From an uncultured Croceitalea sp. (lineage in GTDB: Bacteria; Bacteroidota; Bacteroidia; Flavobacteriales; Flavobacteriaceae): a stretch of DNA of 64,000 nt. Numbering within the stretch: position 1 is the stretch's first letter; each line of letters opens with the position of its first letter. The stretch is taken from the NCBI GenBank assembly GCA_947495075.1, contig CANLXH010000001.1, positions 1,550,001 through 1,614,000 on the forward strand. Reading direction: 5' to 3'. Shown piece by piece: positions 25,525 to 35,071 of the stretch. Below the pieces are notes generated by a model. That model saw only the letters and a list, made by a program, of their open reading frames with translations, had not been told where the DNA came from and ran no database searches. Position numbers and translations under genes: made by a program.

Positions 25525-26418
25525 TTATCTACCCCACCCAGCCCCTGCTTCACCATTCTGCAAGGCTCTTACCTCTGCAATATCTTTTGGTGGATTTAAC
25601 CATTTTGGCTTTTCAGTTTTAGCCCAAGCTAATAATTTTGGAGGAAACTCATCATGACTTTCAACACGCCATGAGTGTAATTGTATAATTGCCTTTTTAT
25701 CCGGCATTCCTGCCCAAGGTGGTAAGGCACCATAACGTTGCCATGCCATTTGGTAGGGTTCTTCTACAGAACCTTCTGGATGGATAAAGAAATCATAATT
25801 TTCCCAAGCTTGATATTGTTTTCCTGTTGGTAATGAAAAATCTAAATATACTTGAGCATTATAAATATAGCTTGCTCCCATTTTACGGTAAGGTATTCCA
25901 TCTTCAGATTTTATGACTTGAACACGTTCACCTACTCCTTGCTCCACATCACCGTATATTCTATCATTCTCTAATCTATAGGTAATCATTTGGTAAGGAT
26001 AAGCAATAGGTGTAACAGGCTGACCATTATATTCTTTTAATACTTCACCTGTTTCTGGGTCTGTATAAGCAAATGTTTTCCTAGTCAAATGGGTAATTTT
26101 TCCATTGGGTTCATCTGGCCAAATAATGGTAGAACTATCAAAACCAATCATTCCAAATAGTTTTTTACCTGATGGATACTCATAGACAGCACCATCAGCA
26201 ACCCAGTGAACTGCTTCACCTGTGCCACAACGTGCATCAACCCAGTTCTTCAATACATCAGGGACATTTTGGTAAGAAGCTTTTTCTGCCCATGGATGAA
26301 CAGTTGTCTCCGCCTTTACTAATTTTTGATTAGCTGGCTGTTCGGTTTTTTCTTTACACCCTAAAAACGAGGTCATAAAAAAAATAATCATTAAAAACTT
26401 GATTTGTTCTTTTTTCAT
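25525..26418 (-). CDS. DUF1838-like lipoprotein (2)
   Basis: This is a 297-residue lipoprotein (lipobox FLGC near residue 20). Segments WVDARCGTGEAVHWVADGAVY, FAYTDPETGEVL and QRYGALPPWAG...LHSWRVES suggest a DUF1838-related fold, but it is far from the protein at 20415. The frame could start at TTG 26427; the ATG at 26418 gives a normal signal sequence and is used. It is a single-gene unit convergent with the cytochrome unit and has its own operator at 26501-26533. The function is unknown. Confidence 0.68.
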   Translation of the reverse strand: MKKEQIKFLMIIFFMTSFLGCKEKTEQPANQKLVKAETTVHPWAEKASYQNVPDVLKNWVDARCGTGEAVHWVADGAVYEYPSGKKLFGMIGFDSSTIIWPDEPNGKITHLTRKTFAYTDPETGEVLKEYNGQPVTPIAYPYQMITYRLENDRIYGDVEQGVGERVQVIKSEDGIPYRKMGASYIYNAQVYLDFSLPTGKQYQAWENYDFFIHPEGSVEEPYQMAWQRYGALPPWAGMPDKKAIIQLHSWRVESHDEFPPKLLAWAKTEKPKWLNPPKDIAEVRALQNGEAGAGWGR

Positions 26419-26500
26419 TGTGTTCAATTTAGTCTTCAGTAATTAAAACGAGGGCTTTTAAATTGACAGTTTAAAGTTTATTTAATAGCAATTTACCAAA

Positions 26501-26533
26501 AGTTAATTTAGTTAACTATTAATATAATTAATT
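26501..26533. promoter_or_regulatory. TTAA-box operator, copy 6
   Basis: TTAA boxes start at 26503, 26512, 26519 and 26528 (9-7-9). It lies 83 bp upstream of the leftward DUF1838-like gene. It is one of two copies in the 420-bp gap before the TonB-dependent receptor. Confidence 0.75.
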
Positions 26534-26690
26534 AAAAGTATTCGTTTATGAATTATGCAGCGAAATCTGATTATAGCATCTAAAAAAATAATAAAATCAT
26601 TTTGGAAAAAACGAATCGTTTGATATTTAATCATTTCTTATTGAATTTTTCATCTCCAAAAGAAACAAGTTAAATTTTATTTAAAAAAAT

Positions 26691-26723
26691 AGTTAATTTA
26701 GTTAACGATTAACATAATTAATT
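26691..26723. promoter_or_regulatory. TTAA-box operator, copy 7
   Basis: TTAA boxes start at 26693, 26702, 26709 and 26718 (9-7-9). It lies 118 bp upstream of the TonB-dependent receptor and just upstream of its likely promoter at 26749. Confidence 0.75.
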
Positions 26724-26748
26724 ATTATATTCGAAAAGTAATACTTGA

Positions 26749-26756
26749 TAAATTTG
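26749..26756 (+). promoter_or_regulatory. Putative -7 promoter element of the TonB-dependent receptor
   Basis: TAAATTTG matches the Bacteroidetes -7 consensus TAnnTTTG exactly. It is 26 bp downstream of operator copy 7, so the operator would border or cover the -33 region. It predicts a leader of about 80 nt. Confidence 0.45.
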
Positions 26757-26841
26757 ATGAAAATCAAAAATAACCAACTATAAATCAAGTACTTAAAATC
26801 ATATTAACTAATAGTTAAACGAAGGACTAAAACTTAGAAAA

Positions 26842-29466
26842 ATGAAAAAAATCTTAAATTTTATCTGTTTTGTCAGCTTTATTTGCTGCGCTACAGGGGT
26901 TTTCGCCCAAAGTACAGTTACTGGAAAAGTAACTGATCAAGATGGTATTGGAATCTTGGGTGCCAACGTACAAGTACAGGGAACAAATACAGGTAGTGTA
27001 ACCGACGATGATGGTAACTACTCTATTCAGGCAAGCCAAGGAGATATTTTAATTTTCTCTTACATCGGTTTTCAAACCCAGAGGGTAGAAGTTACTGGAC
27101 TTCAGGTTAATGTTCAACTAAAAGAAAACGTGAGTCTTTTAAATGAAGTTGTTGTTTCTTCAACAAGAAAACCTGTAAGAAAACTACAGGCTACTACATC
27201 TATTAATAGTGTAGGGATTGAGCAGATTGAATCCAAACAACCAGAATCTTTTACCGAAGCTATCGAAAATACGCCGGGTGTAACCGTTGATAATTCTTCT
27301 GGTAGAAAAGGTACTTTTAGAATACGTGGTTTCCCAGGTGGTAATACCTATACCACAACTTTAATAGACGGGTTACCAGCGTCAGGTACTGCGAACCTTT
27401 CTGGGGGTACTCAAGAATTTTATGGAATTGATCCTAACGTTGAAAGAATAGAGGTGGTTCGTGGTGCCGCAGCAACACTTTTTGGTAGAGCAGCCGCTGC
27501 TGGTGCTGTAAATATCATTTCACGAACTGGTGGTGAAAAACACAGTGGTTCTTTTTCCTTTCTAAAATACAATAATGTCGCAGGCGAAGGACACCAGTAT
27601 GATGGGGATGTAGATTTTAGAGCAGACTGGAATTTAAACGGTCCTTTAAGTGATAAACTTCGTTATAATGTGGGTGGTTATGTGATTAACGATTCTGGTA
27701 ACAAAGAACAAGCAAATAAAGACGTTGGTGCGCAAATAAGAGCTAATGTTGATTGGATGATTGGAGAAAATTCCAACATTAGAATTTCTGGTGCTTACTT
27801 CAACAATCAATTTCAGAATGTAACAGATGCTGTATTTGATTTAGAGACTGGAGAAATTGCAGAAGGTTGGAGTACAAGGAATGTGTTTTATAATGACCCT
27901 AGACAATTATTTAATCTTAATGGAATTGTAGCTGCTGGGGGAGAGCCAGTGCTTGATGCAGATGGTGACGTAATCAGAAACAACCCTGCGGACAATAGAG
28001 AGGAAACTACTGGGGGTAATGTAAGTATCGATGGTCTCTTTGATTTGGGTAATGGATGGTCTATTAATCAAAAATTAAAGTATCAAGATATTCAATTCGA
28101 TGATATCAACGAAATTGGTCTTACTGGCTTCTTTACTGCAGAAAGTAGTATTCTTAGATTTCAATCAGGTGCTCGTAACCAAGTAAGAGATATCATTTCA
28201 GAAACTAGATTTTCTAAATTTATTGAAGGAGATAAAACGGACCACAACATTAGTTTTGGATTGTATTTAAGTGATTCTCAAAGAGACAGACTTGGAATCA
28301 ATTATTTATATCGTTCAAACATAAGCCCTAGACCAACATTTTTTGGTGGATTTTTTGGACCACCAGCACCACTTTCTAACAACTCTTCTATATCTGGTAC
28401 TACATCGCATAGAGAAGAAAAAAGTACAGGTATCTTTATAGGAGATGAAATGGTAATAAATGAAAAACTAAGTATCAATGTTGGATTCAGATATGATTGG
28501 CTAACTGCTTCCTTCTCAAATAATCCTGAAAGATTAAGAAGAAGAGATATTGATTTTGATCCAGCTGAAACGCTTGTTAATGAGCAGAAGTTCAATGATT
28601 ATTCTGGTTCTATCGGAGCTAACTATTTAATAGGTGAAAACTCTGCAATTTATGCCAATTACTTAAGAGCTTTCTCACTTAATGCAGTAACCAATATCAA
28701 TCAAGTTGAAATCGAAGACAATGAGGTAATCAATAATCTTGAAATAGGTTACCGTGCCGGTTTGGGTGATTTAACAATAGATGCTACTTTCTTCAATACT
28801 CAAATTGATAATAGGCTTGCCAGTGTATTTGATGCCGATTTAGCTGAATTTGTCCAAAGACCAGCTGGTTCCAATAAAATCATAGGTGGAGAGATTGCAC
28901 TTAGCTATACGCCAAAAGCAATACAAGGCTTATTGATTAGTGGTAGTTATACGAGACAAAACTCAGAGTACGAAGATTTTATAATTCCATTAAGTACGAG
29001 CAGAGCGACAGGTGAGGTTAATGCTGACCTTGATAATTTATTTGGTCTCAACCTAGTGGAGAATGGTACAGCAATTAATGTTGGTGGTTTACAAGTACAA
29101 GAAACACCAAGAAACATCTATAATATTTTGATAGCTTACAATAGAGATAGATGGGGTCTTGATTTTAGTGGATTTAGCTATACTGGAGCATTTGGAGATA
29201 TTTTTAATCTTTATGATAAACCAAACATCTCAATTTTTAATGTTGGAAGTTATGTAACTTTCCCAATGGGAGCAGATGAATTAAGATTGAGTTTAAGAAT
29301 CAAAAATATATTTGACAATGCAAGTCCTCAAGATTTATTTGTATCATCTGCTGATGATAGTGTTCTTCTTGAAAGACAAAATAATCCTGACCCAACGGGC
29401 AGATTGGCATGGTCAACTTTTGTTAACCCAAAAAGAGTATTGTTTACGATTGGATACAAATTTTAA
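26842..29466 (+). CDS. TonB-dependent outer-membrane receptor
   Basis: This is an 874-residue receptor. It has a signal peptide ending at VFAQ (residue 22), then a carboxypeptidase-regulatory-like domain (about 24-105, VTGKVTDQDG). The plug domain spans about 120-230 (FTEAIENTPGV, FRIRGF, IEVVRGAAATLFG), and a 22-strand-type barrel ends in the aromatic FTIGYKF. It is shorter than SusC proteins and has no SusD partner, which fits uptake of a small hydrophobic or chelating compound rather than a glycan. It is a single gene between operator copy 7 and a terminator. It is the probable entry point for the island's substrate. Confidence 0.93.
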   Translation: MKKILNFICFVSFICCATGVFAQSTVTGKVTDQDGIGILGANVQVQGTNTGSVTDDDGNYSIQASQGDILIFSYIGFQTQRVEVTGLQVNVQLKENVSLLNEVVVSSTRKPVRKLQATTSINSVGIEQIESKQPESFTEAIENTPGVTVDNSSGRKGTFRIRGFPGGNTYTTTLIDGLPASGTANLSGGTQEFYGIDPNVERIEVVRGAAATLFGRAAAAGAVNIISRTGGEKHSGSFSFLKYNNVAGEGHQYDGDVDFRADWNLNGPLSDKLRYNVGGYVINDSGNKEQANKDVGAQIRANVDWMIGENSNIRISGAYFNNQFQNVTDAVFDLETGEIAEGWSTRNVFYNDPRQLFNLNGIVAAGGEPVLDADGDVIRNNPADNREETTGGNVSIDGLFDLGNGWSINQKLKYQDIQFDDINEIGLTGFFTAESSILRFQSGARNQVRDIISETRFSKFIEGDKTDHNISFGLYLSDSQRDRLGINYLYRSNISPRPTFFGGFFGPPAPLSNNSSISGTTSHREEKSTGIFIGDEMVINEKLSINVGFRYDWLTASFSNNPERLRRRDIDFDPAETLVNEQKFNDYSGSIGANYLIGENSAIYANYLRAFSLNAVTNINQVEIEDNEVINNLEIGYRAGLGDLTIDATFFNTQIDNRLASVFDADLAEFVQRPAGSNKIIGGEIALSYTPKAIQGLLISGSYTRQNSEYEDFIIPLSTSRATGEVNADLDNLFGLNLVENGTAINVGGLQVQETPRNIYNILIAYNRDRWGLDFSGFSYTGAFGDIFNLYDKPNISIFNVGSYVTFPMGADELRLSLRIKNIFDNASPQDLFVSSADDSVLLERQNNPDPTGRLAWSTFVNPKRVLFTIGYKF

Positions 29467-29493
29467 AATTAAGTTTGAGTTAGTTTAAGTATT

Positions 29494-29526
29494 AGGCATC
29501 ACTTTTTAGTGGTGCCTTTTTTTATT
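29494..29526 (+). terminator. Intrinsic terminator after the receptor gene
   Basis: A 9-bp stem (AGGCATCAC / GTGGTGCCT, one G-T pair) with a 6-nt loop is followed by a T-run. It separates the receptor from a co-oriented six-gene set that has no operator of its own. Confidence 0.85.
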
Positions 29527-29565
29527 ACTTTTTTTCATGGTTTAGAATTATACCTTAAAAAATCA

Positions 29566-30822
29566 ATGAAACCTATAAAAAACTTAAGATGGTATATTAT
29601 TGGAACCATCTTTTTGGCAACAACCATAAACTACATAGATAGGCAAGCTTTATCTGTAGCAGCACCTGTTATAAAAAAAGACTTAGAATTATCTAACGAA
29701 CAATACGGTTGGATTGTTAGTGCCTTTTTATTAGCATATGCCATTATGCAATTGGTTTCTGGTATTATCATTGATAAAATAGGCACAAAAAAGGGTTTTA
29801 GCCTTTCCGTTATATGGTGGTCTATAGCAAACATGCTGCATGCTTTTGGTAGTGGAATGTTAAGTTTAGGTATTTTTCGCTTTTTACTAGGTATTGGTGA
29901 GGCGGGCAACTACCCTTCCGCAATGAAAGCTATATCTGAATGGTTTCCAAAAAAAGAGCGAAGTAAGGCCGTTGGCATTTTGAATATGGGACCAGGCATG
30001 GGTGCAATAATAGCCCCTCCTCTTATGGCGTGGTTAATTATTGCTTATGGTTGGGAAATGGCATTCGTCATAACTGGAGCTATAGGTTTTCTATGGTTAG
30101 TACTCTGGCGGTGGATTTATTATTTGCCGAAAAAACATCCAAGAATTTCAAAAGAAGAATTACTAGATATTCAAGAAGACCAACAAGAAACAATTGAAAA
30201 AAACAAAACACCTTGGTTCAATTATTTTAAATACAAAGAGGTTTGGGGTTTAGCTTTATCACGATTTGTATCTGATGGGGTATTCTACTTTTTTGTCTTT
30301 TGGTTACCCTCTTGGTTATCCGATGAAAAAGGTTTTACCTTAACAGATATCGCCTTATTCGCGTGGATACCTTTTGTACTTTCAGATGTAGGTAGTTTTG
30401 TGGGTGGGTGGACCGGAAGTAGACTTATGAAAAAAGGTTTCTCTTTAGATACATCACGAAAAAGAATTATATGGATAGGTGCCATTTTAGTCGTTCCAAT
30501 CTTGGGCTGTTTGTTCATTGATTCTCCTTATTGGGCAATTGCCTTAATTAGTTTTGCGCTTTTTGCTACCCAATTCAAACAATCTGCTTTATTTACAATA
30601 CCCATAGATTTGTTTTCAAAGAAAGATGCGGCATCGGTTTGGGGAATTTCAGGCTCAGCAGGTAGTTTTGGGGCTATGTTATTTACGCCGGTCATTGGTT
30701 GGTTAGTAGATACAATTTCGTATTCTCCAGTATTCATAATTGTAGCTTTTTTACATATTCTTTCTGCAATTATCATAATGTTTTTTATTCCAAAGATTCA
30801 ATTAATTAAAAGCCATGCGTAG
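29566..30822 (+). CDS. MFS transporter, ACS (anion:cation symporter)-like
   Basis: This major facilitator has 418 residues with about 12 membrane helices. The first helix segment INYIDRQALSVAAP and the loop DKIGTKKG are typical of ACS-family symporters such as hexuronate or phthalate transporters. The open frame begins at 29509, inside the terminator tail. The ATG at 29566 fits the usual N-terminus and is used. It overlaps the next CpcT/CpeT gene by 8 bp. It probably imports an anionic breakdown product across the inner membrane. Confidence 0.87.
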   Translation: MKPIKNLRWYIIGTIFLATTINYIDRQALSVAAPVIKKDLELSNEQYGWIVSAFLLAYAIMQLVSGIIIDKIGTKKGFSLSVIWWSIANMLHAFGSGMLSLGIFRFLLGIGEAGNYPSAMKAISEWFPKKERSKAVGILNMGPGMGAIIAPPLMAWLIIAYGWEMAFVITGAIGFLWLVLWRWIYYLPKKHPRISKEELLDIQEDQQETIEKNKTPWFNYFKYKEVWGLALSRFVSDGVFYFFVFWLPSWLSDEKGFTLTDIALFAWIPFVLSDVGSFVGGWTGSRLMKKGFSLDTSRKRIIWIGAILVVPILGCLFIDSPYWAIALISFALFATQFKQSALFTIPIDLFSKKDAASVWGISGSAGSFGAMLFTPVIGWLVDTISYSPVFIIVAFLHILSAIIIMFFIPKIQLIKSHA

Positions 30823-31507
30823 CTATATTTCTTTTCTTAACATCTTTGTTTTTTTGCTTGCTCCCATTATAACGTGTGCCCAAAATAGTACAGACACATC
30901 CCCTTTAAAGGAAAATCTAAATGAACTTTTAGAATGGTTCCCAGGTGAATATGACAATCATCAGCAAGTTTACCAAGAAGCTATCTCTAAACTTTCAGAA
31001 GAAAAAAAGCATCGACAAACGCATCATATCTTTTATCCTGTTCAACTACACTTTATAGAAGGTAGAACTCTATATGCACAACAATCGCAACACTACGATT
31101 TAGATAATATGTATCGTCAACGTATTTATGCTTTTTCGATAGACGAAAAAGAACAAGCCATTCGTCTAACAATTTACACTCCCAAAAAACCAAACAGGTT
31201 TAAAAATGCCCATTTAGATCCAGCGTTTTTTCAAACGCTATCAAAAGATGATTTCATTTTAAAACCAGGCTGCGATGTATTCTGGAAAAAAAAGGGAAAT
31301 CAGTTTGAAGGGTATTTAAAAGAAAATACATGTAGTTATTTTTCTAAACGTTTTGGCAAACAGGTTTATTTAAATGAAACTCTCATCTTACGAAAAGATG
31401 CCCTTTTATTAAATGATACAGCCGTTGACGAAAATGGCGAACTTATCTTTGGCGTAAACGATAAGGGACCTACTATCAACCTAAAAGAAACACCTTGTAA
31501 AAATTAA
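30815..31507 (+). CDS. Secreted CpcT/CpeT-family protein (4)
   Basis: This is a 230-residue secreted protein with a signal peptide ending near TCAQ (residue 23). The family core is WFPGEYDN, HRQTHHIF, YRQRIYAF, IYTPKKP and a GCDVFWKK motif with ENTCSYF following. There is no C-terminal IHDQGG domain. It overlaps the MFS gene by 8 bp, so the two are translationally coupled. A ligand-binding protein coupled to a transporter gene suggests a role in delivering or processing the imported compound. Confidence 0.78.
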   Translation: MRSYISFLNIFVFLLAPIITCAQNSTDTSPLKENLNELLEWFPGEYDNHQQVYQEAISKLSEEKKHRQTHHIFYPVQLHFIEGRTLYAQQSQHYDLDNMYRQRIYAFSIDEKEQAIRLTIYTPKKPNRFKNAHLDPAFFQTLSKDDFILKPGCDVFWKKKGNQFEGYLKENTCSYFSKRFGKQVYLNETLILRKDALLLNDTAVDENGELIFGVNDKGPTINLKETPCKN

Positions 31508-31516
31508 AATATACAT

Positions 31517-32272
31517 ATGAAATCGATCTACATCATTATCATTTTTTGTTTTGTATTTAACGGTTGTGTAGATAAAAAGTCCAAAAAAAATATAGTAGTA
31601 ACATTAACAGCCACAGAGATTATGCAAAAGGCACATGAAAAGTCTGGCGGAAAGTTTTGGCAAAACCCTAAAAGCTTATCCTTAAAAGGACATGGAATTT
31701 TTTATCAGAACGGCAAGGCTTCGAAACATGAAAAACACAATATGTGGCGCGTTTTTGAAAGTAAAAAAGAAAATGCTCATAAAGCAAATGGAAAAGTTAG
31801 AATAGAATCCTTTAAAAACGGTAATCCTGTTTTTATAGTTACTTATGATGGGCAAAACACTTATGATGCCAATGGAAAACAAGAAAAATCTGAGGCTGAT
31901 AAACGCTGGGCCTCCAATTTCGGGTTTGGCGTTATAAGGCATGCTTTTGATGATGGCTATGTACTACAAAAAATGGAAGATGATACCGTTGGTCAGAAGG
32001 CTGTATATCAGATTAAAATAATTGATAGAAACAAAGGAGAAACCTTTTTTGGTATCGATAAAGAAGAATTTAAAATAGTAAAAGTAGCTTTTCAGACACC
32101 AAAAGGTTGGCACCATCGCATCTATTCCGATTTTTTCACAAAGCCCAAATATTCGTGGCTGCAATCTGGTCGAGTAGATTTGTATTATGACGATGTACGT
32201 TCTAATACTATATTTTGGGAGGATTTTGATGTGAATGAGGACTTATCAGAAGAGCTATTTATTCTTAATTAA
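31517..32272 (+). CDS. Lipoprotein of LolA-like fold (hypothetical)
   Basis: This is a 251-residue lipoprotein (lipobox FNGC near residue 17). A pattern of ATEIMQKAHEKSGG followed by alternating strands (LKGHGIFYQNG, VRIESFKNG, GETFFGIDKEEF) resembles LolA/outer-membrane-lipoprotein-sorting-like folds common in Bacteroidetes. I do not recognise an active site. It lies 9 bp after the CpcT/CpeT gene and 5 bp before a reductase gene, so it belongs to the same unit. A hydrophobic-ligand carrier is a reasonable guess. Confidence 0.65.
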   Translation: MKSIYIIIIFCFVFNGCVDKKSKKNIVVTLTATEIMQKAHEKSGGKFWQNPKSLSLKGHGIFYQNGKASKHEKHNMWRVFESKKENAHKANGKVRIESFKNGNPVFIVTYDGQNTYDANGKQEKSEADKRWASNFGFGVIRHAFDDGYVLQKMEDDTVGQKAVYQIKIIDRNKGETFFGIDKEEFKIVKVAFQTPKGWHHRIYSDFFTKPKYSWLQSGRVDLYYDDVRSNTIFWEDFDVNEDLSEELFILN

Positions 32273-32277
32273 ACCTA

Positions 32278-33300
32278 ATGAAAAACAAACGATTAGTGCT
32301 GGCAAGGCGCCCAGAGGGGCTCTTGGTAAAACAAACTGATTTTAAGTTGGAAGAAGTAGAACTACCACCATTAAAAGAGGGTGAGTTTTTAATTAAAGTA
32401 TTGTTTCTATCCGTGGCTCCTGTAATGAAATTCTACATGCAAGACGGAGCAGGTATTGAAGCACCCTTACAATTTGGAGAAACTATGCGGGGTCGCGGTG
32501 TAGGCGAGGTAATTGAAAGTAAAAATCCTGATTTTGAAGTCGGTAATATTGTACAAGGTAAATGTGGTTGGCAAGAATATAAAATTTGCGATGGAACTCC
32601 CTATCATATGATGTACAAAGTAAAACAAAGAGGTCTGCCCTATTCCACCGCGCTTGGTGTTTTGGGCATGACTGGATTCACTTCCTATTTTGGTTTGTAT
32701 CATGTAGGTAAATTAAAAACTGGCGACAATGTATTAGTGTCCGCAGCAACGGGCGGCGTAGGTTCTAATGTAGGAAACCTAGCCAAAATAAAAGGTGCAC
32801 GGGCTATTGGTTTGGCCAGTACAGACGAAAAATGTCAACTACTGACCGAAAAACTGGGTTACCACGGAGCAATTAATTATAAGAAAGAAAATGTAAGTGA
32901 GCGAATCGACTATTTTTTCCCTGAAGGATTAGACGTTTATTTTGATAATGTTGGTGCCGAAATATTGGATATTGCTTTGAGCAAAATTAGACGATATGCA
33001 AGAGTAGTACTTTGCGGGCGTATTTCACAATATGAAAAGCAACAAGACAACTCAGAATATGCACTAAAAAATTGGTATAAATTAGGATTGAATAGAGCCC
33101 AGATGAATGGTTTTTTTATCTATGATTTTGAAGATCAGTTTAATATGGCTGAAAAAGAAATAGCCCAATGGATTTCTGAAGGCAAACTAACATATCAAGA
33201 AGATATGCTAGAAGGTCTTGAAAATATGCCAACTGCCTTAAATCGCCTCTTCGAAGGCAAGAACAAAGGAAAACAATTAGTAAAGATTGCGAATATGTAA
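32278..33300 (+). CDS. MDR-family NADPH-dependent enone/alkenal reductase (CurA-like) (1)
   Basis: This medium-chain reductase has 340 residues and no zinc-ligand set, as in the curcumin reductase/prostaglandin reductase group. The N-terminal domain carries MRGRGVGEVIESK, and the cofactor loop is AATGGVGSNVG near residue 157. FDNVGAEILD is typical of this group. Family members reduce conjugated C=C bonds next to a carbonyl using NADPH. A paralogue is at 49201. In this island it could saturate bridging or ring double bonds of an unsaturated substrate, which is inference. Confidence 0.88.
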   Translation: MKNKRLVLARRPEGLLVKQTDFKLEEVELPPLKEGEFLIKVLFLSVAPVMKFYMQDGAGIEAPLQFGETMRGRGVGEVIESKNPDFEVGNIVQGKCGWQEYKICDGTPYHMMYKVKQRGLPYSTALGVLGMTGFTSYFGLYHVGKLKTGDNVLVSAATGGVGSNVGNLAKIKGARAIGLASTDEKCQLLTEKLGYHGAINYKKENVSERIDYFFPEGLDVYFDNVGAEILDIALSKIRRYARVVLCGRISQYEKQQDNSEYALKNWYKLGLNRAQMNGFFIYDFEDQFNMAEKEIAQWISEGKLTYQEDMLEGLENMPTALNRLFEGKNKGKQLVKIANM

Positions 33301-33304
33301 TACT

Positions 33305-34312
33305 ATGACCACAAACAAACAACTGGTAATTTCCTCTTTTTCTGATGATATCCGTACTGCGACCAGTATTCTTAAAACCGATATTCCTAAAATTTCTGGA
33401 AATCAAATTTTAATCAAAAATAAATATGTAGGCATTAATGCACTTTACGACCGTGAACTATATCGTGGTAAAGTACCTTACATTAAGGTAAAATTCCCAT
33501 ATGTTTTTGGAGTTGAAGCTGTGGGAGAAATAGTGGAAATGGGCAACACTGTAAATGGTTTTGAAGTTGGTGATACTGTCTCCACGGTAAAAGTGGGTAC
33601 AGCATATCAAGAATTTCAAGTGCTTGAGGCTGCCAATGTTATTCTTATTCCAGAAGCAACTCCTGAATACTTGACAATAAATCCAACCGGAGTTTCTGCG
33701 TATTTAGGATTAAAAAATGTTGCTGAGCTAAAACCAAAAGAAACCATTGTGGTATCTGCAGCGGCTGGAGGTTTAGGACATATAGTAGTACAACTAGCCA
33801 AGCAGAAAGATTGCCATGTAGTGGCTATCTGTGGCACTAAAGAAAAAGAAACTTTATTACAGAGCTTAAATTGCTGTGACCGTATTATTAATCATAGAAA
33901 AGAAAGTATCGATACGATTCTAAGTACTGAATATACCTCTAAAATAGATGTTGCTTTCGATTCTGTTGGCCGGCATATGTTTGATGCCTTTTTAAAAAAT
34001 TTAGCTCCTTTAGGCAGATTAGTAGTTAGCGGGTTAGCCACTGAGATAAACGAAGGTGTGTTTGAAAAAATGAATGCGCCTAGAGTTTATGAAAGTATCT
34101 ATTGGAAAGGAGCCTCCGTTCGATGTTTTATGAATCATTTGTACAAAGACCAGCATCCTGAAGCTAGAAATATATTATTTAAACAATATCAAAAAAAAGA
34201 ATTACAAGTAAAAGTGGACTCCAAAAAGTTTCAGGGAATTGAAGCAATTATTGATGCTTCAGAATATCTATTGGCTGGTAAAAGCTGTGGTAAAGTTGTA
34301 GTGAAATTATAA
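33305..34312 (+). CDS. Quinone oxidoreductase-like zinc-binding dehydrogenase family protein
   Basis: This MDR-superfamily enzyme has 335 residues. The GroES-like half contains FGVEAVGEIVEMGN, and the nucleotide loop is AAAGGLGHIVVQLAK near residue 150, followed by IDVAFDSVGRHMFD. No structural-zinc cysteine cluster is visible, so quinone reductase or enone reductase activity is likely. The frame extends to a TTG at 33287 inside the previous gene. The ATG at 33305 is used. It is the last gene of the MFS unit, and its stop is 9 bp from a convergent gene. Confidence 0.86.
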   Translation: MTTNKQLVISSFSDDIRTATSILKTDIPKISGNQILIKNKYVGINALYDRELYRGKVPYIKVKFPYVFGVEAVGEIVEMGNTVNGFEVGDTVSTVKVGTAYQEFQVLEAANVILIPEATPEYLTINPTGVSAYLGLKNVAELKPKETIVVSAAAGGLGHIVVQLAKQKDCHVVAICGTKEKETLLQSLNCCDRIINHRKESIDTILSTEYTSKIDVAFDSVGRHMFDAFLKNLAPLGRLVVSGLATEINEGVFEKMNAPRVYESIYWKGASVRCFMNHLYKDQHPEARNILFKQYQKKELQVKVDSKKFQGIEAIIDASEYLLAGKSCGKVVVKL

Positions 34313-34321
34313 AAAGACGTT

Positions 34322-35053
34322 TCAATAAATTAGATAACTCTTTAAATCAGGTTCTACCAACCTATTTATAATTTCAATTCCATTTTTTAGAATAATAAAA
34401 CGTGCCGAAGCTTTAACTACACCTACATCCTTTGCATAGTGGTAAACGTTTACTGACTTTGCTTCTGTACCCTCACCTAAATCCCAATACGTATCAAATT
34501 CCACTCTTAGGCAGTTCTTAAACTTACCCGCCAAGACTTCTATATCTTCTTTTTTGATGATTTTTTGTACTATCTCGAAGGTTCCTTTTCGCTGTGTTCC
34601 ATCTACGAAATATCGGATGTAATTCCGTGCTACTTTTAAATCACTACCAATTTCTTCCTCTTTAGAAAACCAAATAAAAGGTTTTTCAAAAACTGCTATA
34701 CTACCATCACTTGCAAAGGTTTCCCCATGATAGGAAATACCATTTTCACTTACTGATAACAATTTAGATGCCTTGGTTGCATCAAAATGTCGATAAGTCT
34801 TCGCTGTTTTGGGTATGGAAAATAATTCGTTTCCATCTTCTCCTTCAATTGTATTAAAAAGTCCAATAAATTCACCTGATTCTTTTTCAATTTTAGAGAT
34901 ATAGTCACCATCTTTCCAGTCATCAGGAGCAGTATATCTCCATTCATTTTTATCGGCGATGGGGTAATAATCGTGTATGGAAAATATATTTTGACCAGAA
35001 GTAGTATACCAACACAATAAAAAAAGAGCGATTGTAACCGTTGTATTTTTCAT
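34322..35053 (-). CDS. Secreted hypothetical protein
   Basis: This is a 243-residue protein with a signal peptide ending at TTSGQ (about residue 21). It has a beta-rich body starting YYPIADKNEWRYTAP, a pattern seen in several secreted Bacteroidetes proteins of unknown function. A later FKNCLRVEFDTYWDLGEG resembles the segment near the end of DUF3108-like proteins, including the one at 8323. No catalytic motif is recognised. It follows the aldehyde dehydrogenase gene by 18 bp in the same unit. Confidence 0.68.
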   Translation of the reverse strand: MKNTTVTIALFLLCWYTTSGQNIFSIHDYYPIADKNEWRYTAPDDWKDGDYISKIEKESGEFIGLFNTIEGEDGNELFSIPKTAKTYRHFDATKASKLLSVSENGISYHGETFASDGSIAVFEKPFIWFSKEEEIGSDLKVARNYIRYFVDGTQRKGTFEIVQKIIKKEDIEVLAGKFKNCLRVEFDTYWDLGEGTEAKSVNVYHYAKDVGVVKASARFIILKNGIEIINRLVEPDLKSYLIY

Positions 35054-35071
35054 CTGTATCAGCTGTGTTTT

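Noticed and set aside
26501-26723. Paired TTAA sites as ends of a mobile element
   Set aside because: No transposase or target duplication is present, and the same motif lies singly at many other promoters.
26842-29466. Polysaccharide-utilisation locus (SusCD)
   Set aside because: There is no SusD gene, the receptor is short, and no glycosidase lies within the island. The GH26- and GH15-like genes lie outside it.
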